64,000 nt of DNA from Inia geoffrensis (GCA_036417435.1 CM070903.1:60550001-60614000), one strand, 5' to 3'. Numbered from the stretch's first letter, positions 1 to 13,562 are shown. A program made the numbers and translations. Notes: a model not told the origin generated them from the sequence alone.

Positions 1-999
1 TGTCCTAAGAGATGGGACTTAAGCTGTTAAGGTCTGCCTAAAGTGCTGTTCAGGTCCTGGGACTGGTTTGCCTATGTACTGTGTTTGTGCTGTCTACCCA
101 CACTCGAATTAATTCCTTTCACATTGGACCTCTCATCAGCTGTGTGCACCAGAAGCCTTGGAATTGAATGCTCCTGTTTCCTCTCCACTGTTACCATTTT
201 ACTTTGTTGTTTACCTGTGTGGCTATAGCCCTGGCCATAGGCTGTAATTGGAAACAGGTAGGTGTAATAAGAGCAGGTGGTCTGTTGTGGCTTTGTGAGC
301 TCACCGATGTGGTCGGAACCTCCGTACTGGGGCTGGGAGTGGGGGGTGGGTGTGGGTCAGAGAGGGATTGGGGGTGTGTTTTCCTTTCTATAAACACTTC
401 TCCATAACTTCTTGTCCAGATGACCTACTGTCTGACAGGGATCTTTCCCCTTTCTCTCCAAACAAGTAGAGACACTACGGAGAAATTATCATTATCATCA
501 TCAAGAGAGTGCAGAGAGAGGGCATAAACAGGGTGGGATGGTGGGAGAGGTTATTAGCTTAAGTGATATAAATGTTGACTAGTGTTGGGTGGAGATTGAG
601 AGGCTGGCAATTGTCTTGTCACAAACTTGGGAACACTATAGTACCACCCAGGGATCTCCTGTCCCACTGGGCTGTTGTGAGGTTCTGTAAAACACTGTAT
701 AGACTGTAGGTGTTACTGCTTTTTTTCGAGAAAGAATCTTTCTTGAACTTCTGATGCATGCATTGTAGGGCAGCAAAATCAGGCCATTGCTTAATTGGGT
801 ACAGCTTATGAGGAGCAAAGAGAGGATAGCACATCTGTGTGGAGTTGTTCAAATGCAACAAGTCCTTAAGTGTTAAAGGCCATTAATCACAAAGCCCACC
901 AGTGCCACAGTATGAAATTAGACCTCCAGTGAACGGCTTTCAGTAGAAAAGTTCCACGACACCTGTCCCCCCTCACTGCTATCTGCCAGGCTGCCTTCA

Positions 1000-1400
1000 C
1001 ACGTAATCGCCTTAACTCTTATTAGCAGCTCAGCAAAGGGGGTATTATCATTCGCATTTTCACAGGGAGTAAACTGAGGGTCAAAGACTAAGTCATTTAC
1101 CCAGAGTCACCTTCTACCAAAGGTAGAGCTCTTCTCCAAACCCAAGGCCTATGGTATTTCAGTACGTGATCCTGCAGTTTCAATGTTGTCACTTAGTAGA
1201 GAAGCTATGTGTCTATAATACAAATTTGAGATGAGCCCTAAAATCCTTACGTGGTAAAGCATCACGAAGTGTTTTAATAACCTCTTTCCCCATCTGTAAA
1301 GGGGACAGTAACACTCCCTGGGCTGTGATGATGAAGAGTGGACCATGTGTGTCCACCCCCAGCCGTGGGCTCGGCACAGAGTAGGCACTTGGCATATTTA
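1000..1400. repeat. Two MIR fragments
   Basis: An antisense fragment at about 1005-1145 (TTTTCACAGGGAGTAAACTG, CATTTACCCAGAGTCAC) and a sense fragment at about 1270-1395 (CCCCATCTGTAAAGGGGAC, GGCACAGAGTAGGCAC). Confidence 0.65.
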
Positions 1401-2639
1401 GTGCGCTCGTCCCTACTCCCCTCCCCACGCTCTCTCTTCAGGCCTGAACTTGTCCTCTTTCTCACGTACAGCTTTCTTCCTTCTCCTTCTCCCATCCCTC
1501 TCTGCCTTCCTCCTTCCACCCTGGCCTCAAGCTCAGGGCCATGCTGTCGCTGGCTAGATGATAGCCAATCACGGTATCATCCTAGATGAGGTTCCCTGCA
1601 GTTCAGTGGCTGCAGGAAGCCCGAAGTCTCAAGCTTATTTGGGTGTTTGTTTTGGGAGAAGAGACAAGAAGGAAAACAAAGAAGGTTCTTGAATGAAACC
1701 TCAAGCCATAGGAGCATCTGCAGAGGCACTGACTTCTGTCAGGCAGCTTGGCCTTCCCCAAGGGCTGCCAACTCATCTAAGGGCCATTTGGGCTTGAAAA
1801 ATAAAGGCCACTCTTAGTCATTTCTCCCTAGAAAAACCTTTTGGTTCCACCACTGATAAGTGTGTCTGCGTGCGTTCCTCTTATAGGTCCACGGGTCAGA
1901 GTAACATTCCTTCCCAATCCCAAATTTCTAATCCAGATAGACCCTTCAGTTCAGCAGACATTGACTTTTCTAGGTGCTAGGGTTACTGAGAGGAAGTGGA
2001 CGCCTCCTTGATTTCAGGAAGTTTAGAATCTGGGAAAAGAGGCATATTATAGACAGGCATAAATCGTCATGGAAGTGTTGCAGTAGGTGTGCACGGCGCT
2101 GTGGAAAGTGGGATGAGGAATAGTCACTGGGGGGCATTTATACAGTGACGTTGGAGGTAAGTTTCGAAGGATAAGAAAGGGAGAAGCAGAAGATGGTTCC
2201 GGAAGAAGGAGGGTGTGAAAAAGCAGCTTGCCCGGGACTTAGGGCTCGTGGGAGGAAGACAAGGGGAAGGTTGGCTGCAGCCCAGTTGATACAGAGCCTG
2301 GAAGGTTGTGTGAAGAAGTTTGAACCTTATTTGATCATACTTGTTTGGGGAGCTATCAAAGGTGAGTCTATTAGCTCTTTTGCTTGTTTGTTTTTAACCT
2401 CAAAAGGGGAAAAAAATCACTCCTAATTCCTTCACATCTTCCAATCAGCTGCTTTTATTTGTTTCCTGTCTCCTTCCAGGCCTTACCCAACTGTTTACAT
2501 GCTTTTTACAAAATGCGATCTGCTTTTTTCCTTAATATCCTTTAAAAGTTTTTCATGTTGCTGTTTGCTCTTTCTAATTATTACTTTTAATGGCTGCATA
2601 ATAGTCCACTGATTTTTCTGCCGTAACTTAAAGCAATGT

Positions 2640-2890
2640 GCTAGAGTGAAAAGAGCTAAGGTTTTTAGTGTCAGCCAGACCTCGTTCAAATCCTGACTCT
2701 GTGGTTTACCATCTATGTGATCTTGGACAAAATATTTAATCACTCTGAGCTTTAATTTCCTCATTTATAAAATGGGTTGGTCGTACGCCTACTTTACAGG
2801 GCCATTGTGAGAATTATATCAAATTAGGCCAATTATGGATTCTGGCCTGTAGGAGGCATTGCTCAGTGAATGGTAGCTGCTCATTTGTCA
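2640..2890 (+). repeat. MIR SINE
   Basis: Contains the MIR core pattern: CCAGACCTCGTTCAAATCCTG, then GTGATCTTGGACAA, then CCTCATTTATAAAATGGG. Diverged, as expected for this ancient family. Confidence 0.8.
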
Positions 2891-3011
2891 TCTTTACTGT
2901 TCGGTTGAGCTTGATATTCTAGAAAGAAGGTAGGTGACAATGTGGAGGCTTATTAGTTGGGGAGAGGAGAATCAGGGAGCCAGTTTGAAGGCCCTCGACA
3001 TGCACCGTCTG

Positions 3012-3280
3012 ATACAGTAGCCACTAACACGTGTGGCTATTGAGCACCTGAAATGTGGCTAGTCTGTGCTGGGATGTGTAGTAAACAGAAAATACACACT
3101 AGATGTAGGAGACCTAGTATAAAACAAAATAGAAAACTTTATTAATGATTTTTATATCGAGTATGTGTTGAAATGATAGTATTTTTTGATATATTGTGTT
3201 AAAAAAGATTATTAAAATGATTTCCACTTGATTTTTCAGTGCGACTACTAGAAAATTTTAAACACTGTATGTGGCTTGCG
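3012..3280. repeat. Mammal-wide DNA-transposon-like repeat
   Basis: GTGGCTATTGAGCACCTGAA, ATGTGGCTAGTC, AATACACACTAGATG and ATGTTGAAATGATAGTATTTT-like segments match a common old mammalian repeat. I do not assign the subfamily name. A related fragment lies at about 8769-8935. Confidence 0.6.
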
Positions 3281-6200
3281 TTGTGTTTCTCTGGTTGCTC
3301 CTGCCAGAGTTAGAGTCCACGTGACCAATCAGATACTGGGGTGGAGAATCAGAGGGAGCCGGGAGACAAGGATGAGTCCCGGGTTGGGCAGCCCAGTGGA
3401 TGGTGAATCTTTACATAGCTTTAGGGAAGACCGGGCAAGAGTAGATGGGTTTGAGTCTGTGTTTGTAGAAGAAAGTCATTAGTAGGTGTCCTCTGAGCAG
3501 TGAAATGAAAAGCAGGTATTTGGTCTGGACCAGAGAAGCTGTCCCTGCTTTCCTTCAGAGCTGCCATTCTGGCTGTCGCCACATCACACACATCCGTGGT
3601 GAGATTACTGACCAAAGTGCCCACTGCAGGGAGGGCTGGGAAGAGCTTGGCTGCTCTGCCGAGCTCCCAGAGTGCTCCAGCGCTGGTTTGTACCGGAGCC
3701 CCAGGGGTTCCCACTTGCTCCTTCGTGGTCTACCCCCAGGTCACCCCATGCACTTCTCGGTAATACACACAATATGTGGTATTACAAACACAGAAGTTGG
3801 AGGGGAAGGCTGCTCTGCAGGGAGCGTAAGTGTCCAGAGTCCTGTTAGGCCCTGGTCAGTTGTGTGTCTTCACCTACTCTGGTTTGGGGTCTTCAGACCT
3901 TTGTGGTTCCCTAATAGATGTAAATGGATATAACGCTGAGATAGACTTCTGGGCAGCATTTCAGGTACCCAAATGCTATTCTGGTTTTAGAACTAGGAAT
4001 TGAAATTGTACCTGGCTCTCGAAATATCCACTGTAGCCTTTCCTGAAGGGTTGCTGGGATATAGGGCCTTAAAATCAGGATAAAAGCAAAGAAAAATTAT
4101 GAGCACTTTTATATACTCTCCTACAGTCTTGCCCTCCCCCACTCCCTCCCCTCCCCTCCCGCCCTGGGGGGTTGAGCTTAGGAAACCACAGGTTCAAGAT
4201 GCATTTCAGTCGGGTAAGAGCAAGGAAAGTAGAATAGAGCAAGCTTGGAGGACAAAAAACAACCACAGCAAGCGCCGGAATCTTCCTCGGTTTGAGCAGT
4301 TTTATCTGACCTAGGCTGCCCGACTCTGGCACTAGGCGAGGCAAAAGGCCCCTGTAATAGGCACCAGCACCACTCAGGCAGCGGCATTCCTAGCAAAGGT
4401 GCAGCAGCATTGTGCTTCTGTTTAAGCCATTGTCACCCACCAGAACCCTGATTGTAGCTGTCAGTTGGGTAAAGGGTTTCAAGTCCTTGGTCAGCCATAG
4501 TACAACTATAGGATCGTGTACATGGTTCATTCCTTCAGCAACCATTTACTGAGCTCTTCCTGTGTACCAGACCATGGGATTAAAGTTTCAACTGTAGGAG
4601 AGTATGTGAACGTTTTTATAGTTTCTCTTCGTTTTTATCTTCTGTCTTGATTTTAAACTTGTGACTTTTTCTTTTTTTTTTTTTTACAGTCACAGAACAA
4701 AAAACTGTTTCACAACTTACAAAACTGATTATTCTTTAGGAATTCTATCATTGCTTGGTTACCAATTTTATTTTTTCTGAGAAGTTGGGAGAAATGTACT
4801 CTGTTCCCTCCCCACGTCTCTCCCCTCCTTCCCTTTTTGGCCCTGGGGAAAGATCACCTCTGACCTCAGGGAGCCCTAAGTCTCATTTCCATCATATATA
4901 TTCATGACAAGGCTTCATCTGCTAGACAACCCACTCCATCAACTCAAAGAAACCCCATATGCCCTTAGTTTGGCTGTGGCAGAGCAGCCCGAGGAGAAAG
5001 AGGGCCCCAGCTTGGCAGGCTGGTGGGTCCTCTGCCCCCACAGGGATTTATTTCTAAAGTAGTTTCATCTCATTGCAAAACCTGTGACTTTTCCCATGCA
5101 ACTGTGGAGAGCTAGGAATTGACTGCAGGCCTGACACCTCCGGGAGGTAGGTAGGGGTTGGGATATCTAGGCATAGTGGGCTGAGTAGCTCTGAAGGCTT
5201 GTGTGCGCCAAGGCCCCGATGGACCTGCCCACCCGCCACACCGTCTCTCCACACGTGCACGGGCCACGCACACCTGCGGCACCACGTGCCCTGGCCCCTG
5301 CGCAGGTGCTGTGCTGCTCTCCCCACTGTGCTGCCCAAGAAGTTCCCACTCGTCACCTCTCCCCGCCAACTCCAAGCCCCTGACTCAGCATCACCTCACC
5401 TTCCTCACTCCTTACCCCACAGTCCTGCCTTTCTGCCAGCCCAGACTTCTCCAGATTAGAGCTGTCTAGGGACCTGGTCCTTTTAAAAAGAAGTAAAGAA
5501 AAGAGAGGAAAAACAGAAAGAAGGAAACAGAAGAATGAAACTGGACCGAAGAGGCAGTGGTGCCTCGAGCTATCTCACTGCATTACAATGAATATGGACT
5601 CTATTAAGCTCCGTTCTGCCTGTTAGTGTTTCCCTGGGCAACACAGCCCCCATATGGCAGGCATGCAGCAGATTAGGGGAGGCCCCTGGGCCTCATTGAA
5701 GGCCGGGGGCGTGACTGGCAGTTGAGCCTCCTCCCTACCTCCCCCTACTCCTCACACTTGACACTGCCTGTGTTTATCTAAAGCAAGGAGCGGGGGGGAC
5801 GACGACAACGACGACGTTTGGAAGGTTTTTGTGCTGCTCTGAGAGAAGGGAGAGGAGAGGGGAGGGGGGTTGCGGAGGAAGGCAGTAGAGGTGGGGTGGG
5901 AAGGGACAGGGAAGGGGGGAAGGCCTCATAAATATTCAAGAGGAGCGGTGAATGGGGAGAGAGAAATAAAGCAGATGGAATTCGTGTTAAAGAACAGCAC
6001 AATCACCCTGTTTTGAGCCCTCCAAAGACAAAAAAAAAGAAAAGAGAATGGCCTTCTAGGAGTGTAGAGGCTACGTTTATCCAATTAGCAGGGTTGTCAA
6101 GTTGAATTTATATGGAATAGGGGTGGGGGGATTGAGAAGCGAGCGTAGAAGAAAGGAAGTGGTTTTTCTTTTCTCTCTTTTTGCCAGTTTAGCAACGAGG

Positions 6201-8265
6201 TTTGTGGGGTTTTTTCTCACCTTTCTCTCTTTAAAGGTAGATCTAAAAAAAAAAAAAAAAAAATCTCTCTAAGGAGATGAGGCCATTTTCAGGAAGAGGT
6301 ATATATGACGAAGAAATAAGACTCCCTAGTAACGTTTTCCTCAAGTGGTGGAGGTGGGGGAGAGGATTAGATTTGTCTAGTGGGCAAGTCAAGAGACCAG
6401 ACCTTCTCTTTACTCGAAGGCAGAGGGGGCTTCTCTCTGGGGGGATTCCTCCCCAGAGCTAAGATGCTGTGTCCATACTCTTCCTTTCCTCCTGCCTGGA
6501 TGGTGAAGGGGTCTACCTACCCGAGAAGAAATAAGCTCTGTCCATGTTGTTAAGCAGCTTGTTATAAATATGGAGTTCAGTGTGAATTAGCCCAGGTTTA
6601 GCTAATCTCCCCAGAATGCCTCTTTGCTTATAGATTCCCTTCTCAAACCACCAATAGTTCCCCTCTGTCTATGGTGTTAATTTCAGACTCTTTTTCCTAG
6701 TCTTCCACGGCATGACCCAATCTCAATTTCCTCCCTTATCTCTTTTCATTCCTCTAGAATGGTCTCCAAACTGGGGCCTCCAAAGGGGAAATATAAGATA
6801 TTCCATTGGGGCACTGGAAAAAAATATATTAGAGATTCTCTTATGGTTTATTTCTATCTACAAAAGGAATAGGAAAGAAATTCAGCTTTCCTAATATTTA
6901 ATACTGGGATTGACAGTCGTTAGTCTGTATGTCGGGCAGTGACGTGTTGCAGCAGAGAGATCTGCATTTCTTGGAGGGCTTGACAGTGGGGACCTCACTC
7001 GCTTGATCATTCACTCCCCAGTTTTCTTGTTCTCTGTTAAGTGGATTTATAGATTATGTTATTTAGTTTTAACTAAATTAACTCTCACAAAAGGACAAGT
7101 AGCTTAAAAAGATTGCTGCAAAGAAATTGGGTTGAAGAGTGTGCTGATAATCCGGCACATGCAAACAGGATGAAAACAGCAGAGCTGACCCTTTTCACGT
7201 CACATTAGGAGGTAGAAATAATAATAATGGAATCACATCTGATGAGAAGTGAACAAATTAATTAACATTCAAGCAGACCATTTGAAAGAGATTACATCCA
7301 TATCATTAGTGATGAATCTAATCCTATATAGGCTTTCTGCCTTAAGGTATTAGCTTCCTGATATTATAAAACAATCGTGATTAACAAGTCATTAAAATGT
7401 GGTTTCACTTCTACCTACTCTTAAATTTTAGTTTGGCAGTATTGTGTATTTAATTTATAAATAAATATGCATGTATTAGGATATTCTGGGAGATTTGCCC
7501 AGAGTATTTTTCTCATGAGAGAGCAAACTCAGAAAGGTTAGGAGACCACTTTCAAGATAAACACCTGCTTGATGTACCACCCTCCAAACAGAACTTCCCC
7601 ACCAGGTCGGCGTCACCCTCTGTAGTGCCCTCCGGCTCTTACACGTGCACATATTCCAGGAGGCCCAGTTTCAAACCCACTTATCCAGAAAAACCTTTCC
7701 TGAAGGCCTGAAATTGAAAATGCTCTCCCCACCTCTGCTCCTTTTCCACTTCCCATTTGTGACTAAATTGATATCCATTAAGGTTCTAGAGTAAAGAATG
7801 CCAAAGTTGTTAGATGAGAGTAATTTCAAAACCTCAGTGGTTTTATGCAACAAAGATTTATTTCTTCTCCTGTCATAGATTGCGCTGCAGTCTTCTTCCA
7901 TCTCGTAGCTGTGCCTTGTGAAACATGGGATGTGGCTCACTGGCAGTGGGAGGAGGGAGAAGCAGCCCCCCAATTCTCTTAACTGTCTTGGTCTGGAAGT
8001 GACCCAGAACATGTTCACTTACATGTCATTGGCCAGCACTTGTCACCTGGCCCTAAGCCAACTGCAGAGCAGGCTGGGAAGTGGGGAGCTTATGGATATT
8101 TGCCGAGCACTGGCTGACTTACGTTCCAAACTTTGTTTTAAGCTGCTCAGGACAGGATCCATCTTCTAGTACAGTGCCTTGTGTACTGTCTTCTATATGG
8201 TAGATCACCATGATATTTTTTCTTCCCAATAATAATGATGATAATAAAATCACAATACACACAGT

Positions 8266-8589
8266 CTTTTGTTTTTTGGTTTCTTTTTTTCATTTTATTT
8301 ATTTTTGGCTGTGTCGGGTCTTCATTGCTGCGCGTGAGCTTTCTCTAGTTGCTGCGAGCGGGGGCTACTCTTCGTTGCGGCACACGTGCGTCTCATTGCG
8401 GTGCACGGGCTCTAGGCGCGCGGGCTTCAGTAGTTGTGGCACGTGGGCTCTAGAACACAGCCTCAGTAGTTGTGGCACACAGGCTTGGTTGCTCTGCGGC
8501 ATATGGGGTCTTCCTGGACCAGGAATCGAACCTGTGTCCCATGCATTGGCAGGTGGATTCTTAACCACTGAGCCACCAGGGAGGTCCCC
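8266..8589 (-). repeat. CHR-1-type tRNA-derived SINE
   Basis: On the minus strand it opens with the CHR head GGGGACCTCCCTGGTGGCTC, has a Pol III B-box-like GGTTCGATTCC and runs through a long body with repeated GTGCCACAACTACTGA-type segments. The T-rich tail is on the left. Imperfect 10-bp duplications TACACA(C/T)AGT flank it at 8256-8265 and 8590-8599. The long body separates it from CHR-2, and this family is shared by whales, hippos and ruminants. Confidence 0.85.
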
Positions 8590-9148
8590 TACACATAGTT
8601 TTTAAACAGAAAACATACACAAACTTTGGATAAGGAATAGGCTAGAAATATATTTAGAGGCTGGCTAGAGCATGGCTCATACTTAAGACCATCAAACCAT
8701 TGTTCTCCCCGTGTGATGTCAGAGTGGTCTGGGTAGATGTTCCAGATATTAATCTTGAACTGTATCGCCTAATGTGGTAACCACTAGCCCTGTTGGCTAA
8801 CCTAAAATTAAAAATTCAATTCCTTAGTTATACTAGCCACACTTAAGTATTAATTGCCACAAGTGCTAGTGGCTACCTAGCATCTTGGACCGTGCAAATA
8901 TAGAACATTTTCATCATTGCAGAAAATTTTATTGAAGACATTCATGTAAAGAACAGTAAGATTCTTCTAGATTAGAATCTAAATGGTAAAAGAATGAAAA
9001 TGACCACACACAAAGTTACTGTCACAGATAATGATCCAGGTGACATTTTTATGCCTAAGGAAGTAAATTCAAGAACATTCTAAATTTAGTTCTAAAAGCA
9101 GTTTTAAGCGGTTGGTTAATATGACACAGAAACAGTCTTCTGAGAGAC

Positions 9149-9290
9149 AGTGTCAGGGTAGTGGAAAGAGCACCGGACTAAGAGTCAGGAGACCTGACTT
9201 GTAGTCCTGGATCCTTCTTAACTGGGAGACCTTCTGCAAATCACTCAGCCTCTCTGCACCTTGCTTTCCTCATTTATAATACCTGTTAGG
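9149..9290 (+). repeat. MIR SINE
   Basis: GTGGAAAGAGCACCGGACTA, GGAGACCTGACTT and CCTCATTTATAATACC follow MIR order in the sense direction. Confidence 0.8.
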
Positions 9291-9743
9291 TGTTATCCAA
9301 AGCTATTAATTTTTCTGAGGTCCCTCCTGATTTAAAATGTTTCCCTTTAATTACGTCTGGGGGTAAAAACTTTTTACATTAGGAAAAAAAAAGCCCTTTC
9401 TTAAATCCTTCTCCTAGATCTGTCTAAACCCACATATTAAGCTGAGAGTTAAATTCACTTGTTTGCCCAAGATTTCCCCCAATGTCAGTCCCCTGTGCAG
9501 AAGTACCACCCTCTTTCTTGAGGCCAGAGGGCTGCCAGCCCTCACCCTCCAGTCACTTGGCACCACCGTCTCAGGGCAAAACTTCTCTCTGCCTTGGGAA
9601 AGGCCAGTCTTACTCCACAGAATTGGGAACATGTGAAAAACATGTAACTTGGGGTCAGACATATTCCTTTTTTCATCTAGCCAGCCCCTCTCAACCAATG
9701 GAACAAGAATTTTGTCAGATCTCATTCTTGCCACCGGAAGAAT

Positions 9744-9958
9744 TTTTTTTTTTTTTTTTTTTTGCGGTATGCGGGCCTCTCACTGTTGTGGCCTCTCCCG
9801 TTGCGGAGCACAGGCTCCGGACGCGCAGGCTCAGCGGCCATGGCTCATGGGCCCAGCCGCTCCGTGGCATGTGTGATCTTCCCGGACCAAGGCATGAACC
9901 CGTGTCCCCTGCATCGGCAGGCGGACTCTCAACTACTGCGCCACCAGGGAAACCCCTA
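9744..9958 (-). repeat. CHR-2 SINE
   Basis: Antisense copy with the T-run at the left (A-tail) and the tRNA-like head at the right (CCACCAGGGAAACCCC on +). Flanked by the 7-bp duplication GAAGAAT at 9737-9743 and 9959-9965. The body, with its CGGCATG and GGCCATGG blocks, is typical of cetacean CHR-2. Confidence 0.92.
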
Positions 9959-10509
9959 GAAGAATGTTTTTAAGAAAGACTCTCTGTGCTACCTGCTAGA
10001 TCACGTGCTCTTCTGTGTAGCTCATCTTGTTAGTTGTCATAGGACATCCACAGGGTGTGTTTGGCATTTTAGACCGTGGAGGCTTCTGTCTCAGAGAGCT
10101 GTAGTGGCCTGGGTGAGCAGGGGATGAGATGTGGCCTCGGGTGCCCTTGCCTCCCTCTCGTTCCTGCTAGCCCGCCAGCCCTCTTGGGAGAAGGTGGAGC
10201 TGGCCTACTCCTGCTGATGATCGACTCTCAGTTGTTTGTAATTTTCTCTCGCAAAATAAATACTCTAAGGCTGTAATTTCTAGTGCTTGGTCTCAACCTT
10301 AGACGTGTATTCTGCTGCTGTTGTTTTTGGAAAGTTTTAAAAACGCCTGCTTGGAGATTATTTCAGTGGGAATATGTGTGTCAGCAGTTCAACTTCTCAG
10401 ATGCATTTTCTTTTATTTTTTGTGTCCAAGTAACCCTTAAAAATAGAAAGTACCTAGGCCTCAATGAGAAATTCATGTCAAGAATTCGTTTTCCCTTCTC
10501 TCTGCTTTT

Positions 10510-10716
10510 TTTTTTTTTTTTTTTTGCGGTACACGGGCCTCTCACTGCTGTGGCCTCTCCCATTGCGGAGCACAGGCTCCGGACGTGCAGGCTCAGCGGC
10601 CATGGCTCACGGGCGCAGCCGCTCTGCGGCATGTGGGATCTTCCCGGACCAGGGCACGAACCCGCGTCCCCTGCATCAGCAGGTGGACTCTCAACCACTG
10701 CACCACCAGGGAAGCC
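10510..10716 (-). repeat. CHR-2 SINE with 17-bp target duplication
   Basis: Antisense full-length copy. Perfect 17-bp direct repeats CCCTTCTCTCTGCTTTT lie at 10493-10509 and 10717-10733. The intact duplication and small divergence from the neighbouring copies suggest a fairly recent insertion. Confidence 0.94.
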
Positions 10717-11935
10717 CCCTTCTCTCTGCTTTTGATATATTTTTTCTTGATCTCTTTTTCTGAGAAAATGCAGAAAAAATAAGAAGGATCTAGACCTACC
10801 TTGCATTGCCAAGAAAAATAACAGGCCTTACGGTTGCCTTCACCCAATTTTGAAATTGTACCTTGTTCATTTCACAGTGGGACAAAGTTACACTGCAGTT
10901 AGGTACTCCAATTAAGCCCTACTTGCCTTTTTTTATTATTAAAAAAGTGTTCTCAGAAACCTGCATTTTTGGAACTATTTTTCTAGACCAAGCTCACTAG
11001 GTAACTTCCTCCAGGAAGCGGCTCAGTTTCCCCAGCTGCTAAATAAGATGCATCATAGCTACGGTGATCTCCCACCCCCCACCCTGCCGCCTCTGTATTT
11101 TTGTCACAGTTCTGCTTTGCCGTGATGGAGAACCCATGTGTCCTGCTTTGAGCTCACTGAGTGGTATCTGCTTACAACTCTGTTGTGGGAGTTCATGAGT
11201 TAACTCCTTTCTCCCCCTTTGGACACCTGCTTCCTCACTCCCTCTCCCTCCTCAGCTACATTTTTTTCTCCTTTGAAAGCGGGATGGTGGCTGGCAGCAG
11301 TAGTGGAGTCTGTTTCCATTTTGAACCTTATAAATTACCCAGGGTGCAGAAGTAACAGGAATTGTTTGGCTGGTCCTCGTTAAGCAGGAGGGGGCCTGGG
11401 CTGAATTTCCTCAGTAAAACCTTTGTCGACTTTACAACCCAGACACCTCGGTGGCCACTCTGTGCTGGGATAAGACACAGCCCTTCTGTCCCTTTGTCTG
11501 CTTGTCTTCTCTCTGCCCTTTATTACTTTGTTTTCATTCTGTCTCCCTGCTGCCTCCTTTCCTTCCTTCTTCCTTTCTTGGGGCAGGAGTAGAGCAGGTG
11601 TGGGCAATCTCCTCAAGGAGTTGGGGAAAGAGGAACATGTCACGAGCAGGCAAGTTCCTTAAAATCGTGTAACTGGTCATTCATGCAGTGTTCTAGATAA
11701 ATACGTTATTTCATTGGGGGAAAGTAGAGAATTAAAGCTAGTATCTGGGTGGAGGGGACACCAAAGGCTTGCTTTTTGGTGTTTGTAACTATATTAATGA
11801 ACTTTTCCTTAATGAACAGTGATTAAGAAACCACTGTTAAAATTCCTCATTGTTCTACCTCACCCTATTCCAACTCTGTTCGTCAAGCACCCACTTGGTG
11901 CAGAGGGCTGGTAGAAAAAAAAACATGAAAAGGCT

Positions 11936-12130
11936 ACTATTGTGGTTAAAAGCCCAGAACTCTGGAATGAGCCCAACCTGGGTTTCATTCCAGGCCTACA
12001 GTTATATGACCTCGGGCTAGTTACTTACCCTGTGGAACTCAATTTCCTCACCTGTAAAGTGGGGATAATAGTCCCCACCATGTAGAGTTGTTCTGATGAT
12101 TAAAAGAATACCTTGTGCAAAGAGCTTAGC
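11936..12130 (+). repeat. MIR SINE
   Basis: Sense copy: GTTAAAAGCCCAGAACTCTG, ATGACCTCGGGC, CCTCACCTGTAAAGTGGGGA, TTGTTCTGATGATTAAA. Confidence 0.82.
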
Positions 12131-12436
12131 AAGATACCTATCGTGGTAACAAGCATGCCCTCCCTCGCACCACGGCTGCCCTCCCCTGCTATACTCACAT
12201 CCTTTGCAGCTTCTCTTAATTTCACTTTCCTAATAACACGACCCTTTGATTTCCTGGATTGTCTGGAAAAGAGCAAAAGCTCTCTCTACCCCAAGAGGGA
12301 AAAATTTGTCAGGAAAAGCTTAAAATTTTTCTTTCAAACCTCTTTTAGAAAATGTCCCCTTGTTCTTCCCCAGAAGAGTGGAGGTCCTCTGATGTTGAAG
12401 ACACGAGACAAAGGGAAGGATTAAAAATCAAGGGGA

Positions 12437-12655
12437 GGGCTTCCCTGGTGGCGCAGTGGTTGAGAGTCTGCCTGCTGACGCAGGGGACGGGGGTTCGTGC
12501 CCCGGTCTGGGAAGATCCCACATGCCGCGGAGCGGCTGGGCCCATGAGCCATGGCCGCGGAGCCTGTGCGTCCGGAGCCTGTGCTCTGCAACGGGAGAGG
12601 CCGCAACAGTGAGAGGCCCGCGTACCGCAAAAAAATAAAAAATAAAAAAAAAGAG
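12437..12655 (+). repeat. CHR-2 SINE with 12-bp target duplication
   Basis: Sense copy reading head to tail: GGGCTTCCCTGGTGGCGCAG, a B-box-like GGTTCGTGCC, the body, then an (A)nTAA tail. Flanked by the perfect 12-bp repeats AAATCAAGGGGA at 12425-12436 and 12656-12667. Confidence 0.95.
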
Positions 12656-13562
12656 AAATCAAGGGGAAAGGACTGTGCCCTAGAAACCGTTCTGAACATC
12701 AGCGTGGGGCCAGGCCCTAGATCTGGTTTGGAGGGGTGCTTGTTTGGCAAAGCAGTGTAGCCCTCTTCAACTCTCTAAGTAGCTAGGTGAAAAGCCACAG
12801 GAGCTTGGAGAAGGGAAAGGTTTAGGCAAATCTCAAGCACTCCCTAGCACAGAGCAAGAGCCTCGAAGCCTAGCCTTCAGTCCTCTGTGAAAGGAGCCAT
12901 GGGTGTTGAGAGGCCCAAGACCGGCTCTTACAACAGACCATACAAGTAGCCAGAACTCCAGAGACTGGAGAGCGTAACACAACTGTCAGCCGGGCAGCTT
13001 AACTACCTCCTATGATTTTTCAATGGTGACTGTAAGTTTTTGAAAGAGTCGCTGGTTTAGATAAACTGGTCCCAAAGTGTTTGCATTTTGAGTATACGTC
13101 ACCCTCCTGGAAACATACTATTACTATTGCCGCGTGTGCGCGATTCAGGAATATGCATCCGCTGTCTAGATCATGGTGATGCTGCCTTCAGTTACCTGAA
13201 TCTCACTCTACTGTCTCCCTGCCTAGCAGGGTGTTGGCACACCTTCCTCATTGGTCTCATGTCCTATAGGTACAGCAGTGAAAACGCAGAGGCAAGATCT
13301 TGGTTTCGGCCGTGACAGAAGTGTGTGTACATTTGCCTCTTTGTGATTTTGATGAATATTTTAAACACCATAGCTTCAACGAGGCATAAAGAAATAATAC
13401 TGTACAAGGGGCGGAATTAAAGTTCTAGGCAGGCAATAAGAGGGTGGCTGATAGCCGAGATATGTCATCAAGCAGCTAGAGGAGCAGTACAGTCTAGACC
13501 CCCAAGGAAATGTTCTGGGTGGAGATGCAACACAGCAAGCCCTCAAGAGTGCAGATTTTGTA

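Noticed and set aside
5199..5469. Overlapping open frames in all three plus frames, suggesting an upstream exon
   Set aside because: GC-rich DNA lacking stops in several frames at once points to composition, not coding; no splice sites or family similarity supports an exon.
8289..8589. Functional tRNA gene
   Set aside because: The tRNA-like head with B-box belongs to a CHR-type SINE; no cloverleaf with intact acceptor stem and anticodon arm is present here or in CHR-2 copies.
10381..10812. Open frames across CHR-2 copies with a recurring peptide ([24 protein letters not shown])
   Set aside because: The peptide is a translation of the SINE itself and recurs at each copy; it is not a protein family.
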